A stretch of 64,000 bases of DNA, from contig CAVSRB010000002.1 in the NCBI GenBank assembly GCA_963730305.1, positions 62,001 through 126,000 of the forward strand, given 5' to 3'. Within the stretch, counting starts at the first letter, position 1. Every line of letters starts with the position of its first letter. Origin of the DNA: CAMYMQ01 sp963730305 (GTDB lineage Bacteria; Pseudomonadota; Alphaproteobacteria; Bin65). A program made the position numbers and the translations under genes. Under the pieces are notes generated by a model. That model saw nothing but the letters and a program-made list of their open reading frames with translations, had not been told where the DNA came from and ran no database searches. This document shows positions 39,994-50,135 of this stretch, piece after piece.

Positions 39994-41070
39994 ATGGAAT
40001 TCGGTCTTCAATTCTTCCCCGATGTCGGGCCGGAGACCCAGTCGGCCCAAGTCTATTGGGACGAAGCGCTGCGGCTGTGCGACCATGTCGATGAGTTGGG
40101 ATACAGCAATATCCGCACCGTCGAGCACTATTTTCTGTCCTATGGCGGCTATTCGCCCAACCCCCACATCTTCCTGACCGCGGCGTCGCAGCGGTCGAAG
40201 AAGGCGCGGCTGATCACCGGCGCCGTGCTGCCGGCCTTCAACCATCCGCTCAAGGTCGCCGGCGAGATCGGCATGCTCGATTCGATCTCCAACGGTCGGC
40301 TCGAATGCGGGTTCGCGCGCGCTTTCCTGCCCCACGAGTTCGACCGTTTCCACGTGCCGCTCGACGAGAGCGTCGAGCGCTTCAACGAGGGCGTGGAGTG
40401 CGTGCGGCTGCTGCTCGAAGAGGAGAATGTCAGCTTCGACGGCAAGTACACCAAGTTCCAGAGCACGACCTCGCTGCCGCGTCCGGTCCAGCAGCCGCGC
40501 CCGCCCTTCTGGGTCGCCGCGATCGCGACGCCGAGCAGCTTCGAGAACGCCGGCAGGATGGGCTACGGCGTGATGGCGATCCCGATGGCCGGCGGCAAGA
40601 TGCAGGAGTTGCTGGGCCTCTATCGCAAGGCCTGGCGCGAGGCCGGTCATCCCGGCAAAGGCCGCGTCAAGCTCGCCTTCCACATGATGTGCCACGAGGA
40701 CGCCAAGAAGGCGGAGGAGCTTTCGCGCGAGCCGCTCAACCGCTACCTCAAATCGCTCGTCGACGCGGCGTCGGATTGGACCGGCGGATCGAGCTCCAAG
40801 GACTATCCGAACTACGACAAGCTGATCGAGGGTCTGGCGAAGGAGAATTTCGACACCCAGGTCGCCAAGAATGCCGCCTGGATCGGCACGCCCGATTCGA
40901 TCCGCAAGCAGATCACCGAGATGCAGGAACTGACCGGCGGGTTCGAGATCGCCTCGCTGCAGGTCAACTTCAACACGATCAGCTACGAGGACGCGCTCGC
41001 CTCGATGCGGCTGTTCTCCAAGGAGGTCATGCCGCACTTTGCCGAGGCCACGGCCCAGGCGGCGGAGTAG
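39994..41070 (+). CDS. LLM-class flavin-dependent monooxygenase
   Basis: The 358-residue luciferase-like protein begins MEFGLQFFPDVGPETQSAQV after a strong AGGAGGAA site. It has GYSNIRTVEHYFLSYGGYSP and the conserved FGARAFLP-type segment (CGFARAFLPHEFDRF). It is only distantly like the other LLM protein at 32465. Its position divergent from marR, with an FAA hydrolase on the other side, suggests an oxidation step in catabolism of a ring or heterocyclic compound; the substrate is unknown. Confidence 0.87.
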   Translation: MEFGLQFFPDVGPETQSAQVYWDEALRLCDHVDELGYSNIRTVEHYFLSYGGYSPNPHIFLTAASQRSKKARLITGAVLPAFNHPLKVAGEIGMLDSISNGRLECGFARAFLPHEFDRFHVPLDESVERFNEGVECVRLLLEEENVSFDGKYTKFQSTTSLPRPVQQPRPPFWVAAIATPSSFENAGRMGYGVMAIPMAGGKMQELLGLYRKAWREAGHPGKGRVKLAFHMMCHEDAKKAEELSREPLNRYLKSLVDAASDWTGGSSSKDYPNYDKLIEGLAKENFDTQVAKNAAWIGTPDSIRKQITEMQELTGGFEIASLQVNFNTISYEDALASMRLFSKEVMPHFAEATAQAAE

Positions 41071-41239
41071 CGATCGCCTACCCGGCAGGGCGGGCGCCCT
41101 TGAACTGACGCCCGCCCAGTCCGACCTATTGGACATCGGGCGTTCCCCGGCCGATGGCGAAGGTGCCGTTCGCCGGGGGCGCCAATGTCCATGCAGACGG
41201 GCGTTATCGGGTGGCGAATCAGGCAAACTTGACGGAAAG

Positions 41240-42580
41240 GTGAGACCGGCAGCGGTCGCGGGGATGTTCTACCCCGCCGACCCGGACGCGCTCGCCCGCA
41301 CGGTCGACGGCCTGATCGGCGCGGCGACGGTGCGGCTCGGCCCGCCCAAGGCGCTGATCGTGCCCCACGCCGGCTACGTCTATTCCGGCCCGACGGCGGG
41401 CGCGGCCTACGCCCAGCTCGCCCCGTTGCGGTCGACGGTTCGCCGCGTCGTCCTGCTCGGCCCCAACCACCGGGTGCCGCTGCGCGGCGTCGCCGCGTCG
41501 AGCGCGCGCGCCTTCGCCACGCCGCTCGGTGCCGTGCCGGTCGATCGCGAGGCAGTGGCCCGCGCGCTGCGCTTCCCGTTCGTCGCGGTCGACGACGACG
41601 CCCATGCCGAGGAGCATGGCCTCGAGGTCCATCTGCCCTTCCTCCAGCGCTGCCTCGACGACTTCGCCATCGTGCCGCTGATCGTCGGCGAGACGGCGGC
41701 CGAGGACGTCGCCAGCCTGCTCGAGGCACTGTGGGGCGGCGACGAGACCTTGATCGTGGTCAGCTCCGACCTCAGCCACTACCTGCCCTACGACGCGGCC
41801 CGCCAATCGGACGCCGCGGCCGGCCGGGCGATCGAGACCCTCGATGCCGACGCGCTGGGCCAGGACCAGGCCTGCGGCCGCTACCCGATCCGCGGCCTGC
41901 TCAAGCGCGCCGCCGAACTCGACCTGCGCGCGACCACCCTCGACATGTGCAACTCCGGCGACACTGCCGGCGACCGCAGCCGGGTCGTCGGCTACGGCGC
42001 CTGGGCGTTCCAGGCGGCCGGCAGCGCGCGGCTGACCGACGACGACCGCGCCCGGCTCAAGGAGACCGCGCGCGAGGGCGTCCGCAGCGGCGCCCGCTCG
42101 GGCGCGGCCCCGGCGGTCGACGTCGCGGCGCTGTCCTGGCCGCTGCGCGCCCACCGCGCCACCTTCGCCACGATCACCCTCGACGGCGCGCTGCGCGGCT
42201 GCATCGGCAGCCCGGCGCCGGTCCAGCCGCTGGCGGTCGACGTCGCCCGCAACGCCGCCCGGGCGGCCAGCGCCGATCCCCGCTTCCCGCGCATGAGCGA
42301 CGCCGAGGCCGACCGCGCCGAGGCCTCGATCTCGATCCTGTCGACGCCGCGCGCGATCGACTGCGGCTCCGAGGACGCCCTGGTCGCCGCGCTCGAACCG
42401 GGCGTGGACGGCCTGATCCTGCGCGCGGACCACCGCGCCGGCCTGTTCCTGCCCCAGGTGTGGAAGCAGCTGCCCGACGCCGGCGACTTCGTCCGGCACC
42501 TCAAGGCCAAGGCCGGCATCGCCGAGCGCGAATGGCCCGCCGGCCTGCGCGCCGAGCGGTTTTCGACCGAGAGCTTCTAG
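41240..42580 (+). CDS. AmmeMemoRadiSam system fusion: Memo domain (protein B) plus AMMECR1 domain (protein A)
   Basis: Residues about 1-265 are a Memo domain with the histidine-rich metal site of LigB-type dioxygenases: VPHAGYVYSGPTAGAAY, LLGPNHRVPLRG, VSSDLSHYLPYD and MCNSGDTAGDRSRVVGYGAW. Residues about 275-446 are AMMECR1 with the hallmark LRGCIGSPAPVQPL. In many bacteria these are separate genes; here they are fused. The catalytic role of the system is not established. The GTG at 41240 was chosen because it starts right before the conserved RPAAVAGMFYPAD. The gene is convergent with the AhpD-like and radical SAM genes. Confidence 0.9.
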   Translation: MRPAAVAGMFYPADPDALARTVDGLIGAATVRLGPPKALIVPHAGYVYSGPTAGAAYAQLAPLRSTVRRVVLLGPNHRVPLRGVAASSARAFATPLGAVPVDREAVARALRFPFVAVDDDAHAEEHGLEVHLPFLQRCLDDFAIVPLIVGETAAEDVASLLEALWGGDETLIVVSSDLSHYLPYDAARQSDAAAGRAIETLDADALGQDQACGRYPIRGLLKRAAELDLRATTLDMCNSGDTAGDRSRVVGYGAWAFQAAGSARLTDDDRARLKETAREGVRSGARSGAAPAVDVAALSWPLRAHRATFATITLDGALRGCIGSPAPVQPLAVDVARNAARAASADPRFPRMSDAEADRAEASISILSTPRAIDCGSEDALVAALEPGVDGLILRADHRAGLFLPQVWKQLPDAGDFVRHLKAKAGIAEREWPAGLRAERFSTESF

Positions 42581-42584
42581 GCCG

Positions 42585-43190
42585 TCACACCGCCGGCGGC
42601 GCCGGCCGTTTCGGGCCGCTGGTGTCGGCCATGCCGTTGGCGACCATCTCGTCGTAATAGGCCTTGTAGCCGTGGGTCATCTTCTCCGGCGCGCCGCGGT
42701 CGCGGAACACCTGCTCGTCCCACTTCTTGTCGATGCCGTGGCCCTCGATCATCCGGTTGAACCAGTTCCAGCTGGCGCAGACCGTGATCGCGATGGTCAG
42801 GTCCTCCTCGTTCCAGCCGGCGCGGTAGCACGCCTTGGCGTCCTCGTCGGTCATCCGGTCGGGGGTCAGGGTCAGCTTGCGGACGTATTTGAGGATCGGC
42901 TTGAGCTTGTCGCTCACCGGCGCGGTGTCGATGTCGTCGACGAGCTGCTGGAACAGGCCCTCGTCGACGCCCAGCGCCATGCACACGTTCTTGTGCGCGC
43001 CGTGGCAGAAGTCGCAGGCGTTCAACAGCGAGACGTAGGCGGCGATGATCTCCTTCTCCGTCTGGCTCGGTCCTGCCGGGTAGTTCATCAGCCGGTGGAT
43101 GAACTCCATGTAGGGCTCGAACAGGTCCCACTTGGACATCTGGAGCTGCGACATCGAGATGATGCCGTCGTAGGAGGGGAAGTAGGTCAT
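42585..43190 (-). CDS. AhpD-like peroxidase-related protein (CMD superfamily)
   Basis: The 201-residue protein has the AhpD active-site pattern NACDFCHGAHKNVCMALGV (CxxCxxxH, about residues 55-62), known to relay electrons in alkyl-hydroperoxide reduction, and a second helix bundle ITVCASWNWFNRMIEGHG. Beginning MTYFPSYDGIISMSQ, it resembles the peroxidase-related family. It lies 65 bases downstream of the radical SAM gene on the same strand and 4 bases from the convergent Memo-AMMECR1 gene, so it may belong functionally to that system. Confidence 0.87.
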   Translation of the reverse strand: MTYFPSYDGIISMSQLQMSKWDLFEPYMEFIHRLMNYPAGPSQTEKEIIAAYVSLLNACDFCHGAHKNVCMALGVDEGLFQQLVDDIDTAPVSDKLKPILKYVRKLTLTPDRMTDEDAKACYRAGWNEEDLTIAITVCASWNWFNRMIEGHGIDKKWDEQVFRDRGAPEKMTHGYKAYYDEMVANGMADTSGPKRPAPPAV

Positions 43191-43255
43191 GGCGGGTCTC
43201 CCATCGCGGATCGTGCCGATGGGTGTAGCGCCTCGGACCGGGAAGATCGAGGGGC

Positions 43256-44372
43256 CTAGGCCCGGTGCTCCGCCAGCCGCACCGGCCGGCGCTTGCGGCC
43301 CCAGTCGCCGGGCGGGCCGTCGAACACGCCCGCGCATGGCGTGCCGCAGTTCCGGCAGTGGCCGTCGTCGGTCAGGGCCCACTCGCTCAGCTCGTACCAG
43401 TCGCGGCCGATCAGCAGCTCGCCGCATCCGTGGCAGAAGGTGCTGTCGTGCGCCTTGTCGTGGACGTTGCCGACATAGGCGTAGCGGACGCCGTTCTTCC
43501 TGGCGATCGCGTGGGCGCGGGCCAGGGTCGCCGGCGGGGTCGGCGGCTTGTCCTGCATCTTCCAGTCGGGGTGGAAGGCCGAGAAGTGCATCGGCACGTC
43601 GGGGCCGAGCTCGGACACGACCCACTGGGTCATCTCTTCCAGCTCCGCCTCGCTGTCGTTCTCGCCGGGGATCAGCAGCGTCGTGGTCTCGACCCAGACG
43701 CCGGTCTCGTGCTTGAGGTATTTCAAGCGTCTCCAGCACCGGCGCCAGGTGGCCGCCGCAGACCTTCTTGTAGAAGCCCTCGGTGAAGGCCTTCAGGTCG
43801 ACGTTGGCCGCGTCCATGGTGGCGAAGAAATCGACCGCCGCCTCGGGCGTGACGTAGCCCGCGGTGACCGCGACGTTCTTGATATCGCGGGCGCGGCACG
43901 CCTCGGCGACGTCGGTCGCGTATTCGAGGAAGATCACCGGGTCGTTGTAGGTGTAGGCGACCGAGCGGCTGCCGGTCTCGGCGGCGGCGCGCGCGATGGT
44001 CTCGGGCGTGGCCTGGTCGGCCAGCGTGTCCCACTCGCGCGACTTGGAGATGTCCCAGTTCTGGCAGTAGCGGCAGGTCAGGTTGCAGCCGGCGGTGCCG
44101 AACGACAGGATCGGCGTGCCCGGCAGGAAGTGGTTGAGCGGCTTCTTCTCGATCGGGTCGACGCAGAAGCCCGACGACCGGCCCCAGGTGGTCAGCACGA
44201 TCGCGTCGTCGTGGCGGGCGCGCACGAAGCACAGCCCGCGCTGGCCCTCGTTCAGCTTGCAGAAGCGCGGGCAGACGTCGCACTGCAGCCGGCCGTCGGC
44301 GAGCGCGTGCCAGTGGCGGCCGGGCACGCCGTCGAGATGGTCGTCTTTGGATTTAGCCGGCAGCGCGGTCAC
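43256..44372 (-). pseudogene. AmmeMemoRadiSam system radical SAM enzyme AmrS (frameshifted as sequenced)
   Basis: This is the radical SAM member of the AMMECR1-Memo-radical SAM trio, related to pyruvate-formate-lyase-activating enzymes. The N-terminal frame has a cysteine motif CDVCPRFCKLNEGQRGLC and the SAM cluster site GTAGCNLTCRYCQNWDIS. The C-terminal frame has TLLIPGENDSEAELEEM and a zinc-ribbon-like end with CHGCGELL and CRNCGTPC. The frames meet at about 43724-43727: GCTTGAAA should lose one T, giving ETLKYLKHETGVWVE and 371 residues. The extra base is probably an error. The target of the radical chemistry is unknown. Confidence 0.9.
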
Positions 44373-44468
44373 GTGTCGCAGCGCCTCGGGCGCCTCTCGT
44401 GTTCGGGTTTCGTTCGTTACTAGGTGAGCATTGCCGGGCTGTGCTTCAAGGCCAATTCGAGGCTAGGT

Positions 44469-44571
44469 CCCTCGATACGCTCGCTCCGCGAGCTACTCGG
44501 GATGAGGGCCGACGTTGGCTATCCATGGCCCTCATCCTGAGTAGCGCTGCGTAGCAGCGCGTATCGAAGGA
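44469..44571. repeat. Palindromic intergenic repeat, family B (inverted pair)
   Basis: The copy at 44469-44509 (tccctcgatacgctcgctcc ... gggatgaggg) and the copy at 44529-44571 (ccctcatcctgagtagcgct ... gtatcgaagga) are inverted, between the amrS start and the 3' end of the FAD oxidase gene. They match the family at 32248-32400. Confidence 0.85.
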
Positions 44572-46152
44572 TCACCCCACGATCACGCCGGGGTTCATGA
44601 TCCCCTTCGGGTCGAGCACCTTCTTGGCGCCGGCGAGCGCGTCGCCGAACAGCAGCGGCCGCTGGTCGTTGTACCAGGGCATGTGGTCGCGGCCGACGGC
44701 GTGGTGGTGGGTGATCGTCCCGCCGTTGTCGATCACCGCGTCCGAGGCCGCCTCCTTGATCATCTGCCACTGGCCCAGCATGCCCGCCCGGTCGCCGGCG
44801 GCGTGGAAGCTGTAGTAGGGCGCCGGCCCGTCGGGATAGACGTGGGTGAAGCGGCAGGTGACGACGCCCGGCTTGCCGGTCGCCTCCTTGATCGCGGCGT
44901 GGGTCGCGGTCATCACCTCGACGTGGAATTCCGGGAACTGGTCCCAGGTGATCGCCGTCTCGAAGGTGTCGTTGATCACGCCCCAGGGGGTGATGACCTC
45001 GCGGAAGTAGGGCATGCGGATGAAGGCGTTGCGCCAGGCGCCGATGGCGCCGTCCATGTGGCCGGCCTCGTCGACATCGCCGCCGTGGTCGCGGGCCAGC
45101 TCGATCGCGCGCGCCATCTTGGGCGCGACGTCGTAATGGGCGGCCTCGAAGCCGAGCACGAGCAGGTGGGCCGAGCCGTCGTTGACCCGGTTGACCCGGC
45201 ACTCGGTGGCGTCGACCAGCCGGATGTTGGCGGGGTCGAGGCCGGACTGGGCGATGGCGCGCACGGCCTCCGCGCCCTTCTCGAAACTGTCGAAGGTGGC
45301 CGCCGCCGAAGCCCGGGACGTCGGCTTGTCCTGCAGGCGCATCCACGCCTCGGTGATGACGCCGAGCGCCCCCTCGCTGCCCATCATCATGCGGTCGGGG
45401 CTCGGCCCCGCGCCCGAGCCGGGCAGCCGCCGGCTCTCCATCGGCCCGGCCGGGGTCATCATCTTGAGCAATTCGACGAAGTCGTCGATGTGGGTGTAGT
45501 GCATGGCGAAGTGGCCGCCCGACCGGGTCGCGATCATGCCGCCCAGGGTCGCCATCTCGAAGCTCTGGGGAAAGTGGCGCAGGGTCAGGCCGTGGGGCTT
45601 CAGCGCCGCCTCGATCGCCGGGCCCCGGATGCCGCCCTGGATCCGCGCCGCGCGGGAGGTCTTATCGACCTCGAGGACCTGGTCCATCTTGACCGTGCTG
45701 AGCGTGACCACGCCCTTGAAATCGCCCTCCATCGCGGGCTCGACCCCGCCGACCACCGAGCTGCCCCCGCCGAACGGGATGACCGCGGCGCCCGCGTCGG
45801 CGGCCCAGTCCAGCAGGTCCTCGACCTGGTCGTCGTCCTCGGGATAGGCGACCATGTCGGGCGCGTTCGGCACCTTGCGGTCGAACATGCGCACCGCGTC
45901 GGGCAGCGACTTGCCCATGGCGTGGACCAGCCGGGTATGAGCGTCGGTCGCGCAGATGTCCGACAGCGAATCGGGCGGCGATAGCCGCGGCTTGGCCAGA
46001 TCGAATTCCTCGACCTTGGGCGGCGGCGCGTCGGGGAAATCCTGCATCCCCGTCAGCGCGCCATAGAATTCCTTGATCGCCGCGACCTCGTCCGGAGTCG
46101 CGCTCTCGCCCTCGTAGCCCCAGCCCCAGAATTTCAGCCGCCGCTCGCTCAT
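44572..46152 (-). CDS. FAD-binding oxidase, alkyldihydroxyacetonephosphate-synthase-like
   Basis: This is a 526-residue VAO-family flavoprotein. The start MSERRLKFWGWGYEGE is characteristic of alkyl-DHAP synthase homologues. It has the FAD pyrophosphate loop VIPFGGGSSVVGG, TLGGMIATRSGGHFA, MMMGSEGALGVITEAWMRL, and the C-terminal His triad ITHHHAVGRDHMPWY found in the active site of ADPS. Eukaryotic ADPS makes ether lipids; bacterial members are not well characterised, so the substrate is uncertain. It is divergent from cysQ. Confidence 0.88.
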   Translation of the reverse strand: MSERRLKFWGWGYEGESATPDEVAAIKEFYGALTGMQDFPDAPPPKVEEFDLAKPRLSPPDSLSDICATDAHTRLVHAMGKSLPDAVRMFDRKVPNAPDMVAYPEDDDQVEDLLDWAADAGAAVIPFGGGSSVVGGVEPAMEGDFKGVVTLSTVKMDQVLEVDKTSRAARIQGGIRGPAIEAALKPHGLTLRHFPQSFEMATLGGMIATRSGGHFAMHYTHIDDFVELLKMMTPAGPMESRRLPGSGAGPSPDRMMMGSEGALGVITEAWMRLQDKPTSRASAAATFDSFEKGAEAVRAIAQSGLDPANIRLVDATECRVNRVNDGSAHLLVLGFEAAHYDVAPKMARAIELARDHGGDVDEAGHMDGAIGAWRNAFIRMPYFREVITPWGVINDTFETAITWDQFPEFHVEVMTATHAAIKEATGKPGVVTCRFTHVYPDGPAPYYSFHAAGDRAGMLGQWQMIKEAASDAVIDNGGTITHHHAVGRDHMPWYNDQRPLLFGDALAGAKKVLDPKGIMNPGVIVG

Positions 46153-46278
46153 CGCCTCTTTTCCTCCGTCTCGTCGTTGGCGGCCAGTCTAGCGGTCGGC
46201 GGCGTGGCTGAACATGCCCCCGCAATTGCAATCGGCCGCACCGCGGGGCAGATTGCCGGCCAACCATCGGAGATTCGA

Positions 46279-47100
46279 ATGACAGACCCTTCCAGCCACG
46301 CCGCGGCGGCCGGCCGCGGCGCCTTGACCGGCCCGTGCGCGGACCTGCCCGACGGCGTCCTGGATGCGGTGATCGCGATCTGCCGCGAGGCCGGCACGCG
46401 CATCCTCGACTTCTACCGTGGCGACTACGACGTCGAGCACAAGGCCGACGAGAGCCCGGTCACCGTGGCCGACCGCGCCGCCGACGCGATCATCGTCCCG
46501 GCGCTGGAACGGCTCACCCCGGACATCCCGGTGGTGTCCGAGGAGCGCGCCGCGCGCAGCATCGGCGAAGGCTGCTTCTGGCTGGTCGACCCGCTCGACG
46601 GCACCAAGGAGTTCATCAATCACCGCGACGAGTTCACCGTGAACGTCGCCTTGGTCGACGCCGGCCGCCCGATCCTCGGCGTGGTCGGCTGGCCGGTTGC
46701 CGACAAGATCTATGCCGCCTTCGGGCCCGGAACGGCGATCCTGATCGAGGGCGACGCCGCGGCCCGGCCGATCGCCGCCCGTGCGGAGCCCGCCGATGGC
46801 ATCGTGGTGGCGGCCAGCCGCTCGCACGCCAACAAGACCGAGCTCGACCACTTCCTGCAGGGCAAGACCGTGGCCGACCGGATCACCGCCGGCAGCTCGC
46901 TCAAGTTCTGCCTGGTCGCCGAGGGCAAGGCCGACCTCTATCCCCGCTTCGGCCCGACCATGGAGTGGGACACCGGCGCCGGCCAGGCGGTGGTCGAGGG
47001 CGCCGGCGGCTCGGTGCAGACCCTCGAAGGCGTGCCGCTCGGCTATGGCAAGCCCAGCTTCCGCAACCCCCACTTCCTCGTCCGCGGCCGCGCGGATTGA
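46279..47100 (+). CDS. cysQ: 3'(2'),5'-bisphosphate nucleotidase CysQ
   Basis: CysQ removes the 3'-phosphate from PAP (a by-product of sulfate assimilation) to yield AMP and protects against PAP toxicity. The 273-residue inositol-monophosphatase-fold protein has the metal motifs VVSEERAARS, WLVDPLDGTKEFINH and, near the C-terminus, MEWDTGAGQAVVEGAGG. KFCLVAEGKADLYPRFG is typical of CysQ. It has a short Ala-rich N-terminal extension. No sulfate-assimilation genes are adjacent. Confidence 0.92.
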   Translation: MTDPSSHAAAAGRGALTGPCADLPDGVLDAVIAICREAGTRILDFYRGDYDVEHKADESPVTVADRAADAIIVPALERLTPDIPVVSEERAARSIGEGCFWLVDPLDGTKEFINHRDEFTVNVALVDAGRPILGVVGWPVADKIYAAFGPGTAILIEGDAAARPIAARAEPADGIVVAASRSHANKTELDHFLQGKTVADRITAGSSLKFCLVAEGKADLYPRFGPTMEWDTGAGQAVVEGAGGSVQTLEGVPLGYGKPSFRNPHFLVRGRAD

Positions 47101-47155
47101 GGCCGGCGGGGTGACGATGGCCGGCCTCGGCGTTTGGGCACGATCCTCGATCGGT

Positions 47156-47300
47156 GCCCCCTCACCCTCCCACCGCTGCTCGGCGGGCCCCTCCCTCTCC
47201 CCGAAGGAGAGGGGGGTATGCGTCGGTCCCGCACCAGCTTTCCCTCTCCTCGGGGAGAGGGAGGGGCCCAAAGCCGTCAGGCTTTGGGAAGGTGAGGGGC
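47156..47300. repeat. Nested palindromic intergenic repeat, family C
   Basis: Outer arms near 47157-47172 (gccccctcaccctccc) and 47285-47300 (tgggaaggtgaggggc) enclose inner arms ccctccctctcccc and ggggagagggagggg at about 47189-47203 and 47251-47266. This fills the gap between cysQ and the Sua5 gene. A shorter related sequence occurs at about 15961-15991 after gltB. Confidence 0.75.
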
Positions 47301-47316
47301 TGCTCCGGCCCCGACC

Positions 47317-48291
<975 letters not shown>

Positions 48292-48320
48292 GCGGCGCGC
48301 CGGCGGCGCGAAAAGTCGCC

Positions 48321-48350
48321 GAAGGTTATCATCGGTTATCAACGGTTATC
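48321..48350. repeat. GGTTATC tandem repeat, copy 2
   Basis: Three GGTTATC units spaced 10 bases apart follow the Sua5 gene. The first 20 bases are identical to the reverse complement of 31218-31237. Confidence 0.75.
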
Positions 48351-48439
48351 TTTTCGGCGGATATCGGGGCGGCTCGGGACGGTGATGCATGGTCTCTATT
48401 TAGGAATTATTTCAGGGATTTGAAGCCGATTCCCGGCCC

Positions 48440-48511
48440 CGTCGTTCCCGCGCCGGCGGGAACCCGGATATGGCGGCGGCGGTCTGGATGCCCGCCTTCG
48501 CGGGCATGACG
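48440..48511. repeat. Paired hairpin repeat, family D
   Basis: Two adjacent hairpins (gttcccgcgccggcgggaac and atgcccgccttcgcgggcat) resemble the widespread proteobacterial repeat based on TTCCCGCG...CGCGGGAA. They lie in the 288-base gap between the Sua5 and FAD oxidase genes, which has no ORF of its own. Confidence 0.75.
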
Positions 48512-48579
48512 CGCATGCATGGCGCGCTGCAGGGACCGCCCGCACCGCCGATTGCCCGCCCCAACGCGCCGACCTACAC

Positions 48580-50055
48580 TTGATCCATGAACGAGATCCA
48601 GACGCCCCAGCCAGCAGCGCCCAACCCGCCGCGCCGACCCTCGACCGCGACGCCGCGTTCGCCCGCATCCGCGAGGCGGTCGGGCCGGCCGGGTGGCTCG
48701 ATGCGCCCGAGGACGTGGCGCCGCACATGGCCGACCAGCGCGGGCTGTTCACCGGGGCCTGCGCGGCCGTGGTGCGGCCGGCGTCGACCGCGGAGGTCGC
48801 CGCGGTGGTCTCGGCCTGCGCCGCCGCGGGCATCGCGATCGTGCCCCAGGGCGGCAACACGGGACTGGTCGGCGGCTCGGTGCCGTTCCCCGAGTTCGAC
48901 GGCATCCTGTTGTCGCTGGCGCGGATGAACACGGTGCGCGCGATCGATCCGATGAACAACACCATCACCGTCGACGCCGGCTGCATCCTGGCCGACATCC
49001 AGGCGGCGGCGGCCGAGGCCGACCGGCTGTTCCCGCTGTCGCTCGGCGCCGAGGGGAGCTGCCGGATCGGCGGCAACCTCTCGACCAACGCCGGCGGCGT
49101 CAACGTGCTGCGCTACGGCAACGCGCGCGAGCTGGTGCTGGGCCTCGAAGTGGTGCTGCCCGACGGCCGGGTGTGGGAGGGGCTGCGCGGCCTGCGCAAG
49201 GACAATACCGGCTACGACTTGAAGCAGCTGTTCGTCGGCGCCGAGGGCACGCTCGGCGTGATCACCGCCGCCGTGCTCAAGCTGTTCCCGCGCCCGCGCG
49301 ACACCCAGACCGCCTTCGCCGCGATCCGCGACCCCGCGGCGGCGATCGAGCTGCTGGCCCGGCTGCGCGAGGGCACCGGCGAGTCGGTGACCGGCTACGA
49401 GATCCTGCCCCGCGTCGGCCTCGACATCACGATCCAGCACATGCCGGACATCGTGGACCCGCTGGAGGACCGGTACGACCAGTATCTTCTGATCGAACTG
49501 TCCGGTCCGGACGCCGCGGGCGGGCTGCGCGGCGCGCTCGAAACCGTGCTGGAGAGGGCGCTGGAGGACGGCCTCGTGCTCGACGCGACCATCGCCGAGA
49601 GCACGGCCCAGGCCAAGGCGCTGTGGAAGATCCGCGAGGAGCTGCCCTTCGCCCAGAAACACGAGGGCGGCTCGATCAAGCACGACGTCGCCGTGCCGGT
49701 CTCGCGCATCCCCGATTTCCTGCGCGAGGCGACCGCGGCGGTCGAGGCGGCGCTGCCGGGGGTGCGGGTGTTCGCCTTCGGCCACGTCGGCGACGGCAAC
49801 ATCCACTTCAACCTGTCCGAGCCCAAGGAGGGCTGGACTACCGAGGCCTTCCTGGCCGAGTGGGACCGGATGAACCGCGTCGTCCACGACGTCGTCGTGT
49901 CGATGGGCGGCTCGATCAGCGCCGAGCACGGCATCGGCCGGATCAAGAAGGCCGAGCTGGTCCACTATCACCCGCCGGTCGAACTCGAGCTGATGCGCAC
50001 GCTCAAGGCCGCGCTCGACCCCCAGGGGATCATGAACCCCGGCATCGTCCTGTAA
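48580..50055 (+). CDS. FAD-binding oxidoreductase, D-2-hydroxyglutarate dehydrogenase/GlcD-like
   Basis: This is a 491-residue FAD-dependent D-2-hydroxyacid dehydrogenase. The FAD loop IVPQGGNTGLVGGSVPFPEF and SLGAEGSCRIGGNLSTNAGG are followed by the FAD-oxidase C-terminal domain (HVGDGNIHFNLSEP, SAEHGIGRIKKAEL, LDPQGIMNPGIVL). The loop sequence favours D-2-hydroxyglutarate or D-lactate type over glycolate oxidase. The frame opens with TTG at 48580. An ATG at 48587 in another frame (MNEIQTPQPAAPNPP) looks like a natural start, so a small indel near 48590-48640 is possible. Confidence 0.87.
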   Translation: MIHERDPDAPASSAQPAAPTLDRDAAFARIREAVGPAGWLDAPEDVAPHMADQRGLFTGACAAVVRPASTAEVAAVVSACAAAGIAIVPQGGNTGLVGGSVPFPEFDGILLSLARMNTVRAIDPMNNTITVDAGCILADIQAAAAEADRLFPLSLGAEGSCRIGGNLSTNAGGVNVLRYGNARELVLGLEVVLPDGRVWEGLRGLRKDNTGYDLKQLFVGAEGTLGVITAAVLKLFPRPRDTQTAFAAIRDPAAAIELLARLREGTGESVTGYEILPRVGLDITIQHMPDIVDPLEDRYDQYLLIELSGPDAAGGLRGALETVLERALEDGLVLDATIAESTAQAKALWKIREELPFAQKHEGGSIKHDVAVPVSRIPDFLREATAAVEAALPGVRVFAFGHVGDGNIHFNLSEPKEGWTTEAFLAEWDRMNRVVHDVVVSMGGSISAEHGIGRIKKAELVHYHPPVELELMRTLKAALDPQGIMNPGIVL

Positions 50056-50135
50056 TCTCCCCGGCCGGTTAGGCCGATCTTAACCATATTGCCCCACAAC
50101 TCCCGGTCGAACCATCGATCGGGAAGGGGCATCCC

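Noticed and set aside
48321..48350. Possible CRISPR-like array
   Set aside because: The GGTTATC units are 7 bases with 3-base spacers, not repeats of 25-35 bases with unique spacers.
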